DNA of 64,000 bases, from NCBI RefSeq assembly GCF_003308995.1, contig NZ_QFFJ01000001.1:2914001-2978000 (forward strand), read 5' to 3'. Position 1 is the first letter of the stretch, and each line of letters opens with the position of its first letter. The translations under genes and the position numbers were made by a program. This DNA comes from Chitinophaga flava (lineage in GTDB: Bacteria; Bacteroidota; Bacteroidia; Chitinophagales; Chitinophagaceae). Below are positions 17,911 through 26,743 of the stretch, one piece after another. The notes beneath the pieces are model-generated. The model worked only from the letters and a program-made list of their open reading frames with translations, had not been told where the DNA came from and ran no database searches.

Positions 17911-19938
17911 CTACGCATTAGCAGGTGAAGGAGAAGGGTTGATGATATCTGCCGGGTGTACACCGTCAGTAGTCATACCTTCTTTTCCCAGGTGATGTTC
18001 TCTGGGCACATCGTAAGGACGTTTGCCGATGAGTCTTTCCAGGTCGGCCTGGTATAAAACTTCTTTCTGCAGCAGTTCCTTCGCCAGAATCTGCACCTGT
18101 TCCATTCTTTCTGTCAGCAGGTTTTTGGTTCTTACATAAGCCGCATCGATCAGTTTCCTTACTTCTTCATCGATCATCCGGGATGTTTCTTCAGAGTAAG
18201 GTTTGGTGAAGGACTGATCACTGTTAGGATCATAGAAAGACACATTACCGATCTTATCATTCATACCGTATACGGTCACCATTGCATAGGCCATGCGGGT
18301 GATTACCTGCAGGTCGTTTTGAGCGCCGGTGGATATTTTACCGAATACGAGTTCTTCTACAGCACGGCCGCCGAGGGTCATGCAGATATCATCGAGCAGT
18401 TGCTCGGTGTTGTAGAGATATTGTTCTTTCGGAAGATATTGTGCGTATCCGAGGGCAGCCACACCACGGGGTACGATGGTTACTTTCACCAATGGGTTGG
18501 CATGTTCCAGGTACCATCCGCAGATAGCGTGTCCGGCTTCGTGATAAGCGATTACTTCTTTTTCTTCCGGGGAGATGATTTTGTTTTTCTTTTCCAGGCC
18601 ACCGATTACGCGGTCGATAGCGTCGTTGAAGTCTTCCATTTCTACCTGGGTCTTGCCTTTACGGGCAGCGATGAGGGCTGCTTCGTTACATACGTTGGCA
18701 ATATCAGCGCCGGCGAAGCCGGGGGTCATGGAGGCCAGTTTCTTCACATCCAGGTTAGGAGATGTTTTGATAGGCTTCAGGTGTACTTCAAAGATGGTTT
18801 CTCTTCCGGCCAGGTCTGGTTTGTCGATGGAGATCTGACGGTCGAAACGGCCGGGGCGCAGTAAAGCGCTGTCCAGTACGTCGGGGCGGTTGGTGGCAGC
18901 CAGGATGATGATACCGCTGTCTGTACCGAAGCCGTCCATTTCAACGAGCAGCTGGTTCAGGGTGTTTTCCCTTTCGTCGTTGCTCATCATGACATTTTTA
19001 CCTCTGGCACGTCCGATTGCGTCAATTTCATCGATGAAGATGATGCAGGGAGCTTTTTCGCGGGCCTGTTTAAACAGGTCACGTACACGGCTGGCACCTA
19101 CCCCTACGAACAGCTCCACGAAGTCGGAACCGGACATAGAGAAGAAAGGAACCTGAGCCTCACCAGCCATTGCTTTGGCCAGCAGGGTTTTACCGGTGCC
19201 CGGAGGGCCTACCAGCAATGCGCCTTTCGGTATTTTACCACCCAGAGAGGTGTATTTTTTCGGATTTTTCAGGAAGTCCACGATTTCCATCACTTCTACC
19301 TTTGCTTCATCCAGACCAGCCACATCGTTGAACGTAATGTTTACGCGGGTGCCTTTATCAAACAGGGTAGCTTTGGACTTACCGATATTAAAGATGCCTC
19401 CGGGACCGCCACTACCGCCGGCAGGGCCTCCCATTTTACGCATCAGCAATATCCACAGACCAATGATCAGGATGATAGGCAGCAGCAACTGGAAAATAGG
19501 CTCAAACCAGCTTTGACGCTCGTCATAGGAGATTTTTACCTGGCTTTCCATAGGGATGCCTTCCTGGGCCTTGTCAATATCTTTCTTGAAACTTTCTTCA
19601 CTACCAATTGAGAAACGGTAATGAGGGCCGGGATTCAGACCGCCAAACTTGCTTTTGGCTACCTCGGTGAATTTTGGCAGTTTAAGACTGTCCTGTTTTA
19701 TGTAGACTTCTACATATTTCTTGTTTACAACAACCAATTTATCGACGTCCCCAGGTTTCAAATAATTTACCTGAAATTCCTGGAAGCTGATTTCTTTGGT
19801 AGGGGATCTGAAATCAAAAAAGTTCATTGCAAGCAGGGCAAGACCTATAAAGGCATACACCCAGTATATATTGAACTTCGGTCCTTTCTTAGGCGCTTTT
19901 TCTGAACCCTTGTTGAAGTTATTGCCTCCTTTTTCCAT
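17911..19938 (-). CDS. ftsH: ATP-dependent zinc metalloprotease FtsH
   Basis: The 675-residue inner-membrane protease degrades unassembled membrane proteins and unstable regulators. It has a TM helix (about 24-42), a periplasmic domain, a second TM (about 148-167), a Gly-rich linker, an AAA+ module with Walker A GPPGTGKT at 244-251, Walker B IIFIDEIDAI, the second region of homology (ATNRPDVLDSALLRPGRFD) and the zinc-protease motif HEAGH (around 465). All catalytic elements are intact. It lies 74 bases downstream of rsfS and 7 bases upstream of the LUD gene, a likely three-gene unit. Confidence 0.97.
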   Translation of the reverse strand: MEKGGNNFNKGSEKAPKKGPKFNIYWVYAFIGLALLAMNFFDFRSPTKEISFQEFQVNYLKPGDVDKLVVVNKKYVEVYIKQDSLKLPKFTEVAKSKFGGLNPGPHYRFSIGSEESFKKDIDKAQEGIPMESQVKISYDERQSWFEPIFQLLLPIILIIGLWILLMRKMGGPAGGSGGPGGIFNIGKSKATLFDKGTRVNITFNDVAGLDEAKVEVMEIVDFLKNPKKYTSLGGKIPKGALLVGPPGTGKTLLAKAMAGEAQVPFFSMSGSDFVELFVGVGASRVRDLFKQAREKAPCIIFIDEIDAIGRARGKNVMMSNDERENTLNQLLVEMDGFGTDSGIIILAATNRPDVLDSALLRPGRFDRQISIDKPDLAGRETIFEVHLKPIKTSPNLDVKKLASMTPGFAGADIANVCNEAALIAARKGKTQVEMEDFNDAIDRVIGGLEKKNKIISPEEKEVIAYHEAGHAICGWYLEHANPLVKVTIVPRGVAALGYAQYLPKEQYLYNTEQLLDDICMTLGGRAVEELVFGKISTGAQNDLQVITRMAYAMVTVYGMNDKIGNVSFYDPNSDQSFTKPYSEETSRMIDEEVRKLIDAAYVRTKNLLTERMEQVQILAKELLQKEVLYQADLERLIGKRPYDVPREHHLGKEGMTTDGVHPADIINPSPSPANA

Positions 19939-20012
19939 AATCTTACGCTCCTTTACGGATGTTTATTACAATCAGAATTATATAATAATTAATACTTTCG
20001 CGACTGTTTTGT

Positions 20013-20417
20013 TCAGTCATCGTTGTGGTCCATCCTATCGGCGTCACTCCACATTTCCTCGAGATTATAGAACTTCCTTGTTTCCGGCTGGAAAATATGT
20101 ACTACAATATTCACATAGTCTACCAGTATCCACTGTTGAGCAGTAAACCCTTCATGTCTATAGGGAGCTTCACCTACTTTCAACTCTACCTCATGCGATA
20201 CAAAATCAGCAATTGCTCTTACCTGGGTATTGGAATTGGCTTCACATAATACGAAGAAATCGGCCACAGCTTCAGGAATCTGGCGTAGATCCAGGGACAC
20301 GATATTTTCCCCCTTCTTTTCCTGTATGGCTTTTATGATGGTGGTAAAAATTTCACTTTCTCTGGTCAGGCGCGTTTGGGCCTTTTTTCTCGTGCTCAGA
20401 ACGGTTAAGGGTGCCAA
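20013..20417 (-). CDS. rsfS: Ribosomal silencing factor RsfS
   Basis: The 134-residue product is of the RsfS/YbeB/Iojap family, with the core block VSLDLRQIPEAVADFFVLCEANSNTQVRAIAD split here as VSLDLRQIPEAVADFF, FVLCEANSN and TQVRAIAD, followed by EGFTAQQWILVDYVNIVVHIF. It binds ribosomal protein L14 and blocks subunit joining when nutrients are short. The first 15-20 residues are a basic extension; a later start is possible but there is no internal Met before the core. It is divergent from birA. Confidence 0.93.
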   Translation of the reverse strand: MAPLTVLSTRKKAQTRLTRESEIFTTIIKAIQEKKGENIVSLDLRQIPEAVADFFVLCEANSNTQVRAIADFVSHEVELKVGEAPYRHEGFTAQQWILVDYVNIVVHIFQPETRKFYNLEEMWSDADRMDHNDD

Positions 20418-20575
20418 TAAATCTCGTTTTTGTTAAAAATAAACTTTAATTGTCAAAGTTACTAAACAAGCACTAATATAACATGCAGAAATATCATGCT
20501 CAGGGGCCTACAATTGTTAAGAAAATAATAAAATGAATTACTTTTCCGGCTGTTTTCAGACTAAAAAAGGTTCAT

Positions 20576-21319
20576 GTGGTAGGACACCCGTTTTATACTC
20601 TAGACGAAATTGACAGCACCAATAACTATGCCATGGAGCAGGTGAATTCAGGCCAGGTGACATCCGGCACAGCCTGGTTTACCAGCAACCAAACCGCGGG
20701 GAAAGGTACCCGTGGCAAACAGTGGTTAGCCCGGCCCGGGGATATCATCGCGCTCTCTATAGCCCTGCAACCAGCCATGTTACCGCTTTCCCGCCAGTTC
20801 ATGCTGAGCATGGCCGTAGCCCTCGCTACCCACGATTTTTTGTCGGCCTATGCCGGCGATGAAACCATCATAAAATGGCCTAATGATATTTATTGGCGTG
20901 ACAGAAAGGCAGGAGGTATCCTCATAGAAAATGTCTTACGCGGCAGTATGTGGCATTATGCCATTATTGGTATCGGCCTCAACATTAATCAGGGCAAATT
21001 TCCGGACGCTCTCACCAACGCTGTTTCGCTCAAACAAATCACCGGCAAAAACTGGGATGCAGCCTCGCTGGCGAAAGACCTTTGCCGCCACCTCGATAAC
21101 CGTATCAAACAGCTCCATGTGTCCGCTATTGATACACTACTGTCCGAATATAAAACGAAACTTTTCCGCTGGCAGCAGCCTGCCCTCTACCGGAAAGACG
21201 GAGAGATCTTCCAGGGCATCATCCGTGACATACTGCCTGATGGTCACCTCTGCCTCGAAAGAGACGGTACCATATTACAACTGGGTTTTGGTGAAGTAGA
21301 GTTTATCCTGACCCATTAA
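20576..21319 (+). CDS. birA: Biotin--[acetyl-CoA-carboxylase] ligase
   Basis: The 247-residue enzyme activates biotin with ATP and attaches it to the biotin-carrier lysine. It shows the catalytic loop AGKGTRGKQW (the GRGRRG-type biotinyl-AMP loop), WPNDIYW and KAGGILIEN, and a short C-terminal SH3-like domain. It lacks the N-terminal helix-turn-helix of E. coli BirA, so it is a monofunctional (class I) ligase and not a repressor. It is transcribed divergently from rsfS. Confidence 0.93.
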   Translation: MVGHPFYTLDEIDSTNNYAMEQVNSGQVTSGTAWFTSNQTAGKGTRGKQWLARPGDIIALSIALQPAMLPLSRQFMLSMAVALATHDFLSAYAGDETIIKWPNDIYWRDRKAGGILIENVLRGSMWHYAIIGIGLNINQGKFPDALTNAVSLKQITGKNWDAASLAKDLCRHLDNRIKQLHVSAIDTLLSEYKTKLFRWQQPALYRKDGEIFQGIIRDILPDGHLCLERDGTILQLGFGEVEFILTH

Positions 21320-21613
21320 CGCAGACTGGCTGAAAATGCCACGTTATTGCTGCCTGCGGTAACTCCGCTGTTTATCCATTATGCCGGCTTTCAACATGGC
21401 CGGCCCGATGGTGACAGCCCCGGACAACAGCTACACACCTGCTTTATTATCATATTCCTGGGCCAACGTGTCCTGCAGGGAACCGGTTTGTTCCATATGC
21501 CCCAAAAAGGATGGAACCGATCTCCAGGAGTACCAGGTGTAATGATATATTTCAGCGTATGGAATATGGTTTTGATTGAATACTAATCAGGGTGGGGGAA
21601 CAGTAATCATTGC

Positions 21614-21757
21614 ATAAAAAAAGCGGAAAACTGCCTCGTTAAGCACAGTCATCCGCAGATCTCTTTGGTATCTTGCTTATCCGCTATATAAGGCAGGACG
21701 CTCTTTACAAGGGATCATCAAGGCAATGATGATAACAAGATTTTGGTTGATAAAGGC
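21614..21757 (-). ncRNA. Candidate structured small RNA
   Basis: A good promoter (21763-21793) points leftwards to an intrinsic terminator: GCGGA / TCCGC plus CTG / CAG (21623-21656), followed by seven T on the minus strand. There is no reading frame between. A second set of pairings is possible, CTGCCT / AGGCAG (21631-21636 with 21691-21696) enclosing TAAGCA / TGCTTA (21640-21645 with 21674-21679), which excludes the terminator hairpin. Mutually exclusive folds suggest attenuation or a regulated RNA. It matches no RNA family I recognise. Confidence 0.4.
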
Positions 21758-21762
21758 GTTAA

Positions 21763-21793
21763 CAAATTGTGAAATTTTCTGAAATAAATCAAA
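21763..21793 (-). promoter_or_regulatory. Bacteroidota-type promoter on the minus strand
   Basis: Read on the minus strand: TTTG (21790-21793), a spacer of exactly 19 bases, then ACAATTTG (21763-21770), two mismatches from TAnnTTTG. A start near 21757 would make the candidate RNA ending at 21614. Confidence 0.4.
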
Positions 21794-21933
21794 AATGAAT
21801 TTGCAACACAGTTGCATTAAATGAAATTATACGCCATGGGAGCGTATTTCATTCGATCACTGCCCGCTAAAACTTAACATGAATGCGTTACCTCTGCGGT
21901 ATAATTTAATCCTGAAATAACTACATTTGGTTT

Positions 21934-22872
21934 ATGCCTATTCACAAAACCCCCACCATCAAATTGCAACGGATGGAGGATTTCACTGACAAAGTGTTAC
22001 TGTACTCATCCAACATCATGGTTCCCAAAGCTCCTCTCAAAGGTAGCTTTGCGGTACACTCCAGATCGGATTATCCATGTCAGGATGAGGTAACAGCCAG
22101 CAGACGTGACTATTACAAGATCAGTTTCTTCAGCCGCGGCCAGGGTATATTCACCATGGGAGAAGACCGATATGAGATAGATGGACCGACATTATTCTTT
22201 CTCAACCCTCATGAAATTAAAACCTGGCGGGCCACTTCAGAAATTCAGGAAGGTTATTTCTGTTTGTTCACAGACCTGCTGTTCGACTCCATACATGCAG
22301 CACATGAAGACATCCTGCAGCATCCTTTACTGCAACCTGGCGCCAGAGCTATATTCAAACTGACACAACAACAAAGTGATTATCTGGAATCCATTTTTCG
22401 GCAGCTGCTAAGGGAGTATCACGAAAATGCCGCTTTCAAACAGGAAGCGATACTGATCTACCTGAGGTTGCTCATGCTGGAAGGCAGAAGACTGGCCTCA
22501 GAGGCTCATACACCGCAGCGTGCACAAACGGCAGCACAGATACTGGCTCACCGCTTCACCGACATGCTGGAAAAACAGTTCCCGATAGAATACAACCACC
22601 ATCAGGTAAAACTGAAAACAGCCAAGGAATTTGCCGTTCAGCTCAACACACATCCCAATCATCTTAACGCCTGCGTAAAACAGACAACAGGCCGCACCGT
22701 GAGTGAGCATATAAGGATGCGGCTCCTGCTGGAAGCCCGGCTGTTACTCATCCATACCGACTGGCAGATCGCTGAGATCGCGTGGTGTCTTGGCTTTGAA
22801 GATCCGGGCAACTTCACCCATTTCTTTAAAAATCATAGCGGGCAGTCTCCACATATCTATCGTTTACAGTAA
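21934..22872 (+). CDS. AraC-family transcriptional regulator
   Basis: The 312-residue product has an N-terminal cupin-like sensing domain (about 20-150, with FFSRGQGIFTMGEDRYEI and FFLNPHEIKTWRA) and a C-terminal pair of helix-turn-helix motifs (about 210-310, with TAKEFAVQLNTHPNHLNACVKQTTGR and IAEIAWCLGFEDPGNFTHFFKNHSGQSP in pieces). It lies 88 bases upstream of an aldo/keto reductase on the same strand and probably controls it; the inducer is unknown. Confidence 0.93.
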   Translation: MPIHKTPTIKLQRMEDFTDKVLLYSSNIMVPKAPLKGSFAVHSRSDYPCQDEVTASRRDYYKISFFSRGQGIFTMGEDRYEIDGPTLFFLNPHEIKTWRATSEIQEGYFCLFTDLLFDSIHAAHEDILQHPLLQPGARAIFKLTQQQSDYLESIFRQLLREYHENAAFKQEAILIYLRLLMLEGRRLASEAHTPQRAQTAAQILAHRFTDMLEKQFPIEYNHHQVKLKTAKEFAVQLNTHPNHLNACVKQTTGRTVSEHIRMRLLLEARLLLIHTDWQIAEIAWCLGFEDPGNFTHFFKNHSGQSPHIYRLQ

Positions 22873-22908
22873 TCTTTGATAATTACAATTAATACTTTGC
22901 CTGCTACA

Positions 22909-22939
22909 ATTGTTATCCCTACATCGCTGGTTAATTTTG
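22909..22939 (+). promoter_or_regulatory. Promoter of the aldo/keto reductase gene
   Basis: ATTG at 22909-22912, 19 bases, then a perfect TAATTTTG at 22932-22939, matching TAnnTTTG. The predicted start is near 22946, about 15 bases before the ATG at 22961. Just upstream, GATAATTACAATT (22878-22890) and AATTGTTATC (22908-22917) face each other as an imperfect inverted pair that could bind the AraC regulator. Confidence 0.45.
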
Positions 22940-22960
22940 ATACTCTAAAAATTTAACTAT

Positions 22961-23953
22961 ATGCAGTACAGAAAACTTGGAAAAACAGGGGAATCAATTT
23001 CCGCAATAGGACTGGGTTGCATGGGTATGTCATTTGCCTATGGTAATGCTACCGACTTCAACGAAGCGGAATCGCTCAACACACTGGAGCTGGCACTCGA
23101 ACTGGGTATCAACTTCCTGGACACAGCAGACATGTATGGGCAGGGCGCCAATGAAATCCTGCTCTCCAAAATACTGGCTACCAAAAGAGACAAAATCTTC
23201 CTGGCCACCAAATTCGGTTTCAAATTCAAGGAAGATGGTTCTTACTTTTTCGATGGATCTCCCAAATATCTGAAACAGGCCTGTGAAGCCAGCCTGAAAA
23301 GACTGAAGGTAGATGTGATTGACCTCTACTACGCACATCGTGTAGACGAGAACGTGCCCATCGAAGATACAGTAGGCGCTATGGCCGAACTGGTAAAGGA
23401 AGGAAAGGTGCGATACCTCGGACTGTCTGAAGCCAGCGCAGCTTCTATCCGGAAAGCGAACGCAGTACATCCTATCGCTGCCCTGCAAAGTGAATATTCT
23501 TTGTTTACCAGGGATGTGGAAGGCGAGATCCTGAAAACCACCCGTGAACTGGGTATGTCACTGGTGGCCTATAGCCCGCTGGGAAGAGGACTGACTACCG
23601 GTGCTATAACGGATGCGGCTACACTGAGCAATGATGATTTCCGCAGAACTCTGCCCCGCTTTCAGGAAGGTAACTTTGAACAAAATCTGCAGACGGTTAC
23701 AGCTTTGGAAAATTTTGCGAAGGAAAAAGGTATTACTACCGCACAGCTGTCACTCGCATGGTTGCTGGCGCAGGGAGAAGATATCGTGCCAATACCAGGC
23801 ACCAAACGCAGAAAATATCTGCAGGAAAACGCTGCAGCAGCAGATGTACAACTGAACAGCGCAGATCTTGAAAAAATAGATGCCATCCTCAAAGCTGGCA
23901 CCGTTGCCGGCGCCCGGTATTCAGAAGGAGCCCTGAAACTGGTGAACCGCTAA
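22961..23953 (+). CDS. Aldo/keto reductase
   Basis: The 330-residue NADPH-dependent oxidoreductase of the TIM-barrel family has the catalytic tetrad D54, Y59, K84 and H126 in context (NFLDTADMYG, FLATKFGF, DLYYAHRVDEN). The cofactor-binding segment PIPGTKRRKYLQEN lies near residue 277. It resembles the AKR13/YajO-like group that reduces small aldehydes and ketones. The neighbouring AraC gene suggests induced expression, perhaps on carbonyl stress. The physiological substrate is unknown. Confidence 0.93.
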   Translation: MQYRKLGKTGESISAIGLGCMGMSFAYGNATDFNEAESLNTLELALELGINFLDTADMYGQGANEILLSKILATKRDKIFLATKFGFKFKEDGSYFFDGSPKYLKQACEASLKRLKVDVIDLYYAHRVDENVPIEDTVGAMAELVKEGKVRYLGLSEASAASIRKANAVHPIAALQSEYSLFTRDVEGEILKTTRELGMSLVAYSPLGRGLTTGAITDAATLSNDDFRRTLPRFQEGNFEQNLQTVTALENFAKEKGITTAQLSLAWLLAQGEDIVPIPGTKRRKYLQENAAAADVQLNSADLEKIDAILKAGTVAGARYSEGALKLVNR

Positions 23954-23970
23954 TACGGAGGATTTCATTA

Positions 23971-24014
23971 ATAGCCATCAGTCGACGATACGGGCATCAT
24001 CGACTGATGGCTAT
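23971..24014. terminator. Bidirectional terminator between the aldo/keto reductase and SUI1-like genes
   Basis: Arms of 19 bases beginning ATAGCCATCAGTCGA pair with one mismatch around a 6-nt loop. Both sides are followed by T-rich sequence and the flanking genes converge. Confidence 0.85.
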
Positions 24015-24019
24015 TTAAT

Positions 24020-24355
24020 TTATTTCGTTTTCTTATAGCCCCAATCGAGCAGCCACTTTATCACTTTCTCTTTATAATCACCCTGGATAAGGATTTGACC
24101 ATCTTTCACGCTACCGCCGGTACCGCATTTGGTTTTCAGTTCCTTGCCCAGTTTTTCGACGTCTTCTTCTTTTCCAACAAAGCCATCTATCAGCGTTACC
24201 ACTTTACCGGCTCTCTGTTTGGTATCCAGTTTCACCCTCAGCTGTTGCATGGCAGGGGCGAGGGTTTCCTGTTCTTCTGTATGTTCCGGTTCGAGGGAGA
24301 AGTTGGGATCAGTAGAATACACAATCCCGCCGGAGGTATTTTTCTTCTTGGACAT
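24020..24355 (-). CDS. SUI1/YciH-like translation initiation factor
   Basis: The 111-residue product has the eIF1/SUI1 fold signature in its C-terminal half: RAGKVVTLIDGFVG, KELKTKCGTGGSVKDG and ILIQGDYKEKVIKWL. Archaeal and eukaryotic relatives scan for start codons; the bacterial YciH type discriminates against some initiation complexes. The N-terminus (about 35 residues) is acidic and variable. It lies 19 bases downstream of the lipid kinase gene and is probably co-transcribed. Confidence 0.9.
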   Translation of the reverse strand: MSKKKNTSGGIVYSTDPNFSLEPEHTEEQETLAPAMQQLRVKLDTKQRAGKVVTLIDGFVGKEEDVEKLGKELKTKCGTGGSVKDGQILIQGDYKEKVIKWLLDWGYKKTK

Positions 24356-24374
24356 AACTCAAATCATTTAATGT

Positions 24375-25256
24375 TTATTCATTCACTACTACCTTGATGG
24401 CGGCGGGTTTTATGGTAAGCTTTACGCTGCCATCACCACCTACTGGTACTGCATCACCGTCTACCTGCAGATATTGCAGGGAATTGCTGTGGATGATGAT
24501 TTCTTTACCGGTGAGATGTTTAAGATAGCGTGTTTTATCGATATTGCCCAGTAAGGAATAGATGCTTACCGGCAACAGGTGATAAAAGCGTACCGGAGGC
24601 ATGATACAGAGGTCCAGTTGCCCGTCGAATACGCTGGCGCCAGGCGCCAGTTTGAATTCATAACCAAACTGGTTGCCATTGGCTACTGTCAGCAGGAATG
24701 CCTTTTCGTCGAGCTTGCGGCCATCGATGCTGATATGATAAGCTTCCGGATTGTAGCTGCTGAAACTTTTTAATACCAGTTTAGCATATCCCAGCAACCC
24801 GCGTTTTTTGGTATGCTTGAACTGTTCAGCTATCAGCGCATCGAAACCTACACCGGCATTACTGAGGAACAGATGTTCATTTGCATATCCGACATCGATA
24901 GGACGTTGTTTGTTGGCTACGATCAGGCGCAATGCTTTGTCTACATCGAGTGGTATTTTAAGCGCACGGGCCAGGCCGTTGCCGCTGCCTAGTGGCAGTA
25001 TCGCCATTGCCGTGTTTGAGTCTACGAGCCCCTGGGCGATCTCATTAATGGAGCCATCGCCACCAACAGCCACAACAGTATCTACGCCGTTGACAACAGC
25101 TTCCCGGGCCAGGTCGGCGCCGTGACCCAGATAAGCAAGATGCGTGATATGCACATCGTACTTGCTTGCAGGGAAATGCCTGTTAATAGCACCTTCCAGC
25201 CGTTTTTCACGATCAGTGCCCGCCTTGCGGTTTATGATAAAAAGGATCTTCTTCAA
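24375..25256 (-). CDS. Diacylglycerol/lipid kinase family protein (DagK/YegS-like)
   Basis: The 293-residue product has the DAGK catalytic fold: an N-terminal FIINRKAGTDREKRL, the nucleotide loop GGDGS at 65-69 within VVAVGGDGSINEIAQGL, LGSGNGLAR and the C-terminal beta-rich domain ending in LQVDGDAVPVGGDGSVKL. Soluble kinases of this group phosphorylate diacylglycerol or related lipids at the inner-membrane face. The lipid substrate is not determined by sequence. It starts 10 bases after the nadC stop. Confidence 0.9.
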   Translation of the reverse strand: MKKILFIINRKAGTDREKRLEGAINRHFPASKYDVHITHLAYLGHGADLAREAVVNGVDTVVAVGGDGSINEIAQGLVDSNTAMAILPLGSGNGLARALKIPLDVDKALRLIVANKQRPIDVGYANEHLFLSNAGVGFDALIAEQFKHTKKRGLLGYAKLVLKSFSSYNPEAYHISIDGRKLDEKAFLLTVANGNQFGYEFKLAPGASVFDGQLDLCIMPPVRFYHLLPVSIYSLLGNIDKTRYLKHLTGKEIIIHSNSLQYLQVDGDAVPVGGDGSVKLTIKPAAIKVVVNE

Positions 25257-25266
25257 AAAAACTGTT

Positions 25267-26118
25267 TTAAGGTATAATCGCTTTCAGGCTCAGGTCCAGG
25301 CTTACAGCATGATGTATGATAGCACCAACGGAGATAAAGTCTACGCCCGTTTTTGCATAATCCTGTAAAGTATCGATGGTGATCCCGCCGGAGGCTTCTG
25401 TTTCCACCTTTCCGTTGATGATCGCCATGGCGGCTGTAATTTGTTCAGGGGTGAAGTTGTCCAGCATGATACGATCTACATGTCCCACAGCCAGCGCTTC
25501 CTTAACATCGTCGAGGTTACGCGTTTCCACCTCTATTTTCAGTGGCAGTTTTTTTTCTGCGAGGTAGTCCACGGTTTTGTTGACCGCAGCAGTAATACCA
25601 CCGACAAAATCGATATGATTATCTTTCAGCATCACCATATCATAAAGCCCCATCCGGTGATTAACGCCACCGCCTATACGAACGGCTTCTTTTTCCAGCA
25701 TACGGAAGTTGGGTGTGGTTTTGCGGGTATCGAGGATGCGGGTATGATATCCCTGCAGCCTGTCTACGTATTGACGGGTGAGGGTAGCGATGCCACTCAT
25801 GCGCTGCATACAGTTGAGCACCAGTCTTTCACCCATCAGCAGCGTATGTACGGCTGCCTCTATTTCAAAAGCAGCCTCACCGGCCACCATCGCATCACCA
25901 TCTTTTTTTAACGGCTTGAACACCGCATACATATCCAGCCATTTAAATATGGCTTCTGCCACTTCCATACCTGCCAGGATACCGTTTTCCTTGATCTTCA
26001 GCAAAGCTTTTCCTTTGGCAGTAGGAGGGATACAAGCCAACGTAGAGTGGTCGCCATTTCCGATATCTTCTGCCAGGGCACTCCTGATAAACGCGTTCAG
26101 CGCTGTTTCATCTAACAT
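25267..26118 (-). CDS. nadC: Nicotinate-nucleotide pyrophosphorylase (carboxylating)
   Basis: This enzyme makes nicotinate mononucleotide from quinolinate and PRPP in NAD synthesis. Family segments are in order: ALAEDIGNGDHST, GILAGMEVAEAIF, ERLVLNCMQRMSGIAT, LDTRKTTPNFRMLEKEAVRIGGG, HRMGLYDMVMLKDNH, EVETRNLDDVKEAL and ASGGITIDTLQDYAKTGVDFIS, split here for length. I favour the Met at 26118 (283 residues); the Met at 26142 would add eight unlikely residues. The nadA and nadB genes are not adjacent. Confidence 0.93.
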   Translation of the reverse strand: MLDETALNAFIRSALAEDIGNGDHSTLACIPPTAKGKALLKIKENGILAGMEVAEAIFKWLDMYAVFKPLKKDGDAMVAGEAAFEIEAAVHTLLMGERLVLNCMQRMSGIATLTRQYVDRLQGYHTRILDTRKTTPNFRMLEKEAVRIGGGVNHRMGLYDMVMLKDNHIDFVGGITAAVNKTVDYLAEKKLPLKIEVETRNLDDVKEALAVGHVDRIMLDNFTPEQITAAMAIINGKVETEASGGITIDTLQDYAKTGVDFISVGAIIHHAVSLDLSLKAIIP

Positions 26119-26271
26119 ATGTGCGTGAATTTTAGCTCGCAAAGAATAAAGGTAGCAAATTGCTGCCCCATACCTTTACAATGAATGATACCCGTAAGAA
26201 ACAAAGTCTGCAGTGTCTTTGTATTATTGCCTCCATTGTTTCTTTCCGTAAAACCGCTGCAAAAATAAAAA

Positions 26272-26297
26272 GTGCCCCGCAATTAATCGCGGGGCAC
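26272..26297 (-). terminator. Intrinsic terminator after the DUF4783 gene
   Basis: Perfect 9-bp arms GTGCCCCGC / GCGGGGCAC, followed on the minus strand by TTTTTATTTTT. It separates the DUF4783 gene from nadC. Confidence 0.9.
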
Positions 26298-26329
26298 AGG
26301 CCTTTTCAATCAATTTATGTGGTCTTATT

Positions 26330-26743
26330 TTACTTACTTTCGAATCTCAGCTCATTCAGGACCATTGATCCTCCTTTCTTTTGGAGGAAGAAGGAAAGCC
26401 TGTAATTTCCGCCGGAGGTGGCCAGATTACCAATACCAAACCTGGAGGTTTCACCTCCCTGATGTACCAGCTCAAATGACTTCACCTGGTTTTTAGAAAA
26501 GAAATCCTTTAGAATGATTTCTGCCTGTGCTTTACTATAGGAATTGGCTTTACCGCCAATATTGATTTCCACATTGTTGTCCAGGTAACGGGATAAACCA
26601 CTTACATCACCTTGTTTGATAGCGCCCACTACATCTTCAAATGGTCCGGCTACCGAATTATCTTCATGTGAGTTTGCCGACAGCGCAAATGCCGAAATAA
26701 TTCCTCCCAACAACACCACCAGCACAATCAATAGCTTCTTCAT
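26330..26743 (-). CDS. DUF4783 secreted protein
   Basis: The 137-residue product has a signal peptide (about 1-22) and an NTF2/SnoaL-like alpha+beta domain typical of DUF4783: FEDVVGAIKQGDVSGLSRYL, VEINIGGKANSYSKAQAE and the final strands YRLSFFLQKKG. It is monocistronic with its own terminator. The function of the family is unknown. Confidence 0.85.
   Translation of the reverse strand: MKKLLIVLVVLLGGIISAFALSANSHEDNSVAGPFEDVVGAIKQGDVSGLSRYLDNNVEINIGGKANSYSKAQAEIILKDFFSKNQVKSFELVHQGGETSRFGIGNLATSGGNYRLSFFLQKKGGSMVLNELRFESK

Larger units (their letters stand above)
21320..21933. other. Long intergenic region between birA and the AraC regulator
   Basis: The stretch right after birA (21347-21586) can be read as 79 codons on the plus strand but resembles no family and has no supporting signals; I do not call it a gene. 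A candidate minus-strand RNA with its own promoter and terminator occupies about 21614-21757. The rest is A/T-rich leader for the AraC gene. Confidence 0.5.

Noticed and set aside
21347..21586. 79-codon frame after birA
   Set aside because: No family resemblance, no promoter or ribosome-binding evidence, Gly/Pro/His-rich like random frame; left as intergenic.
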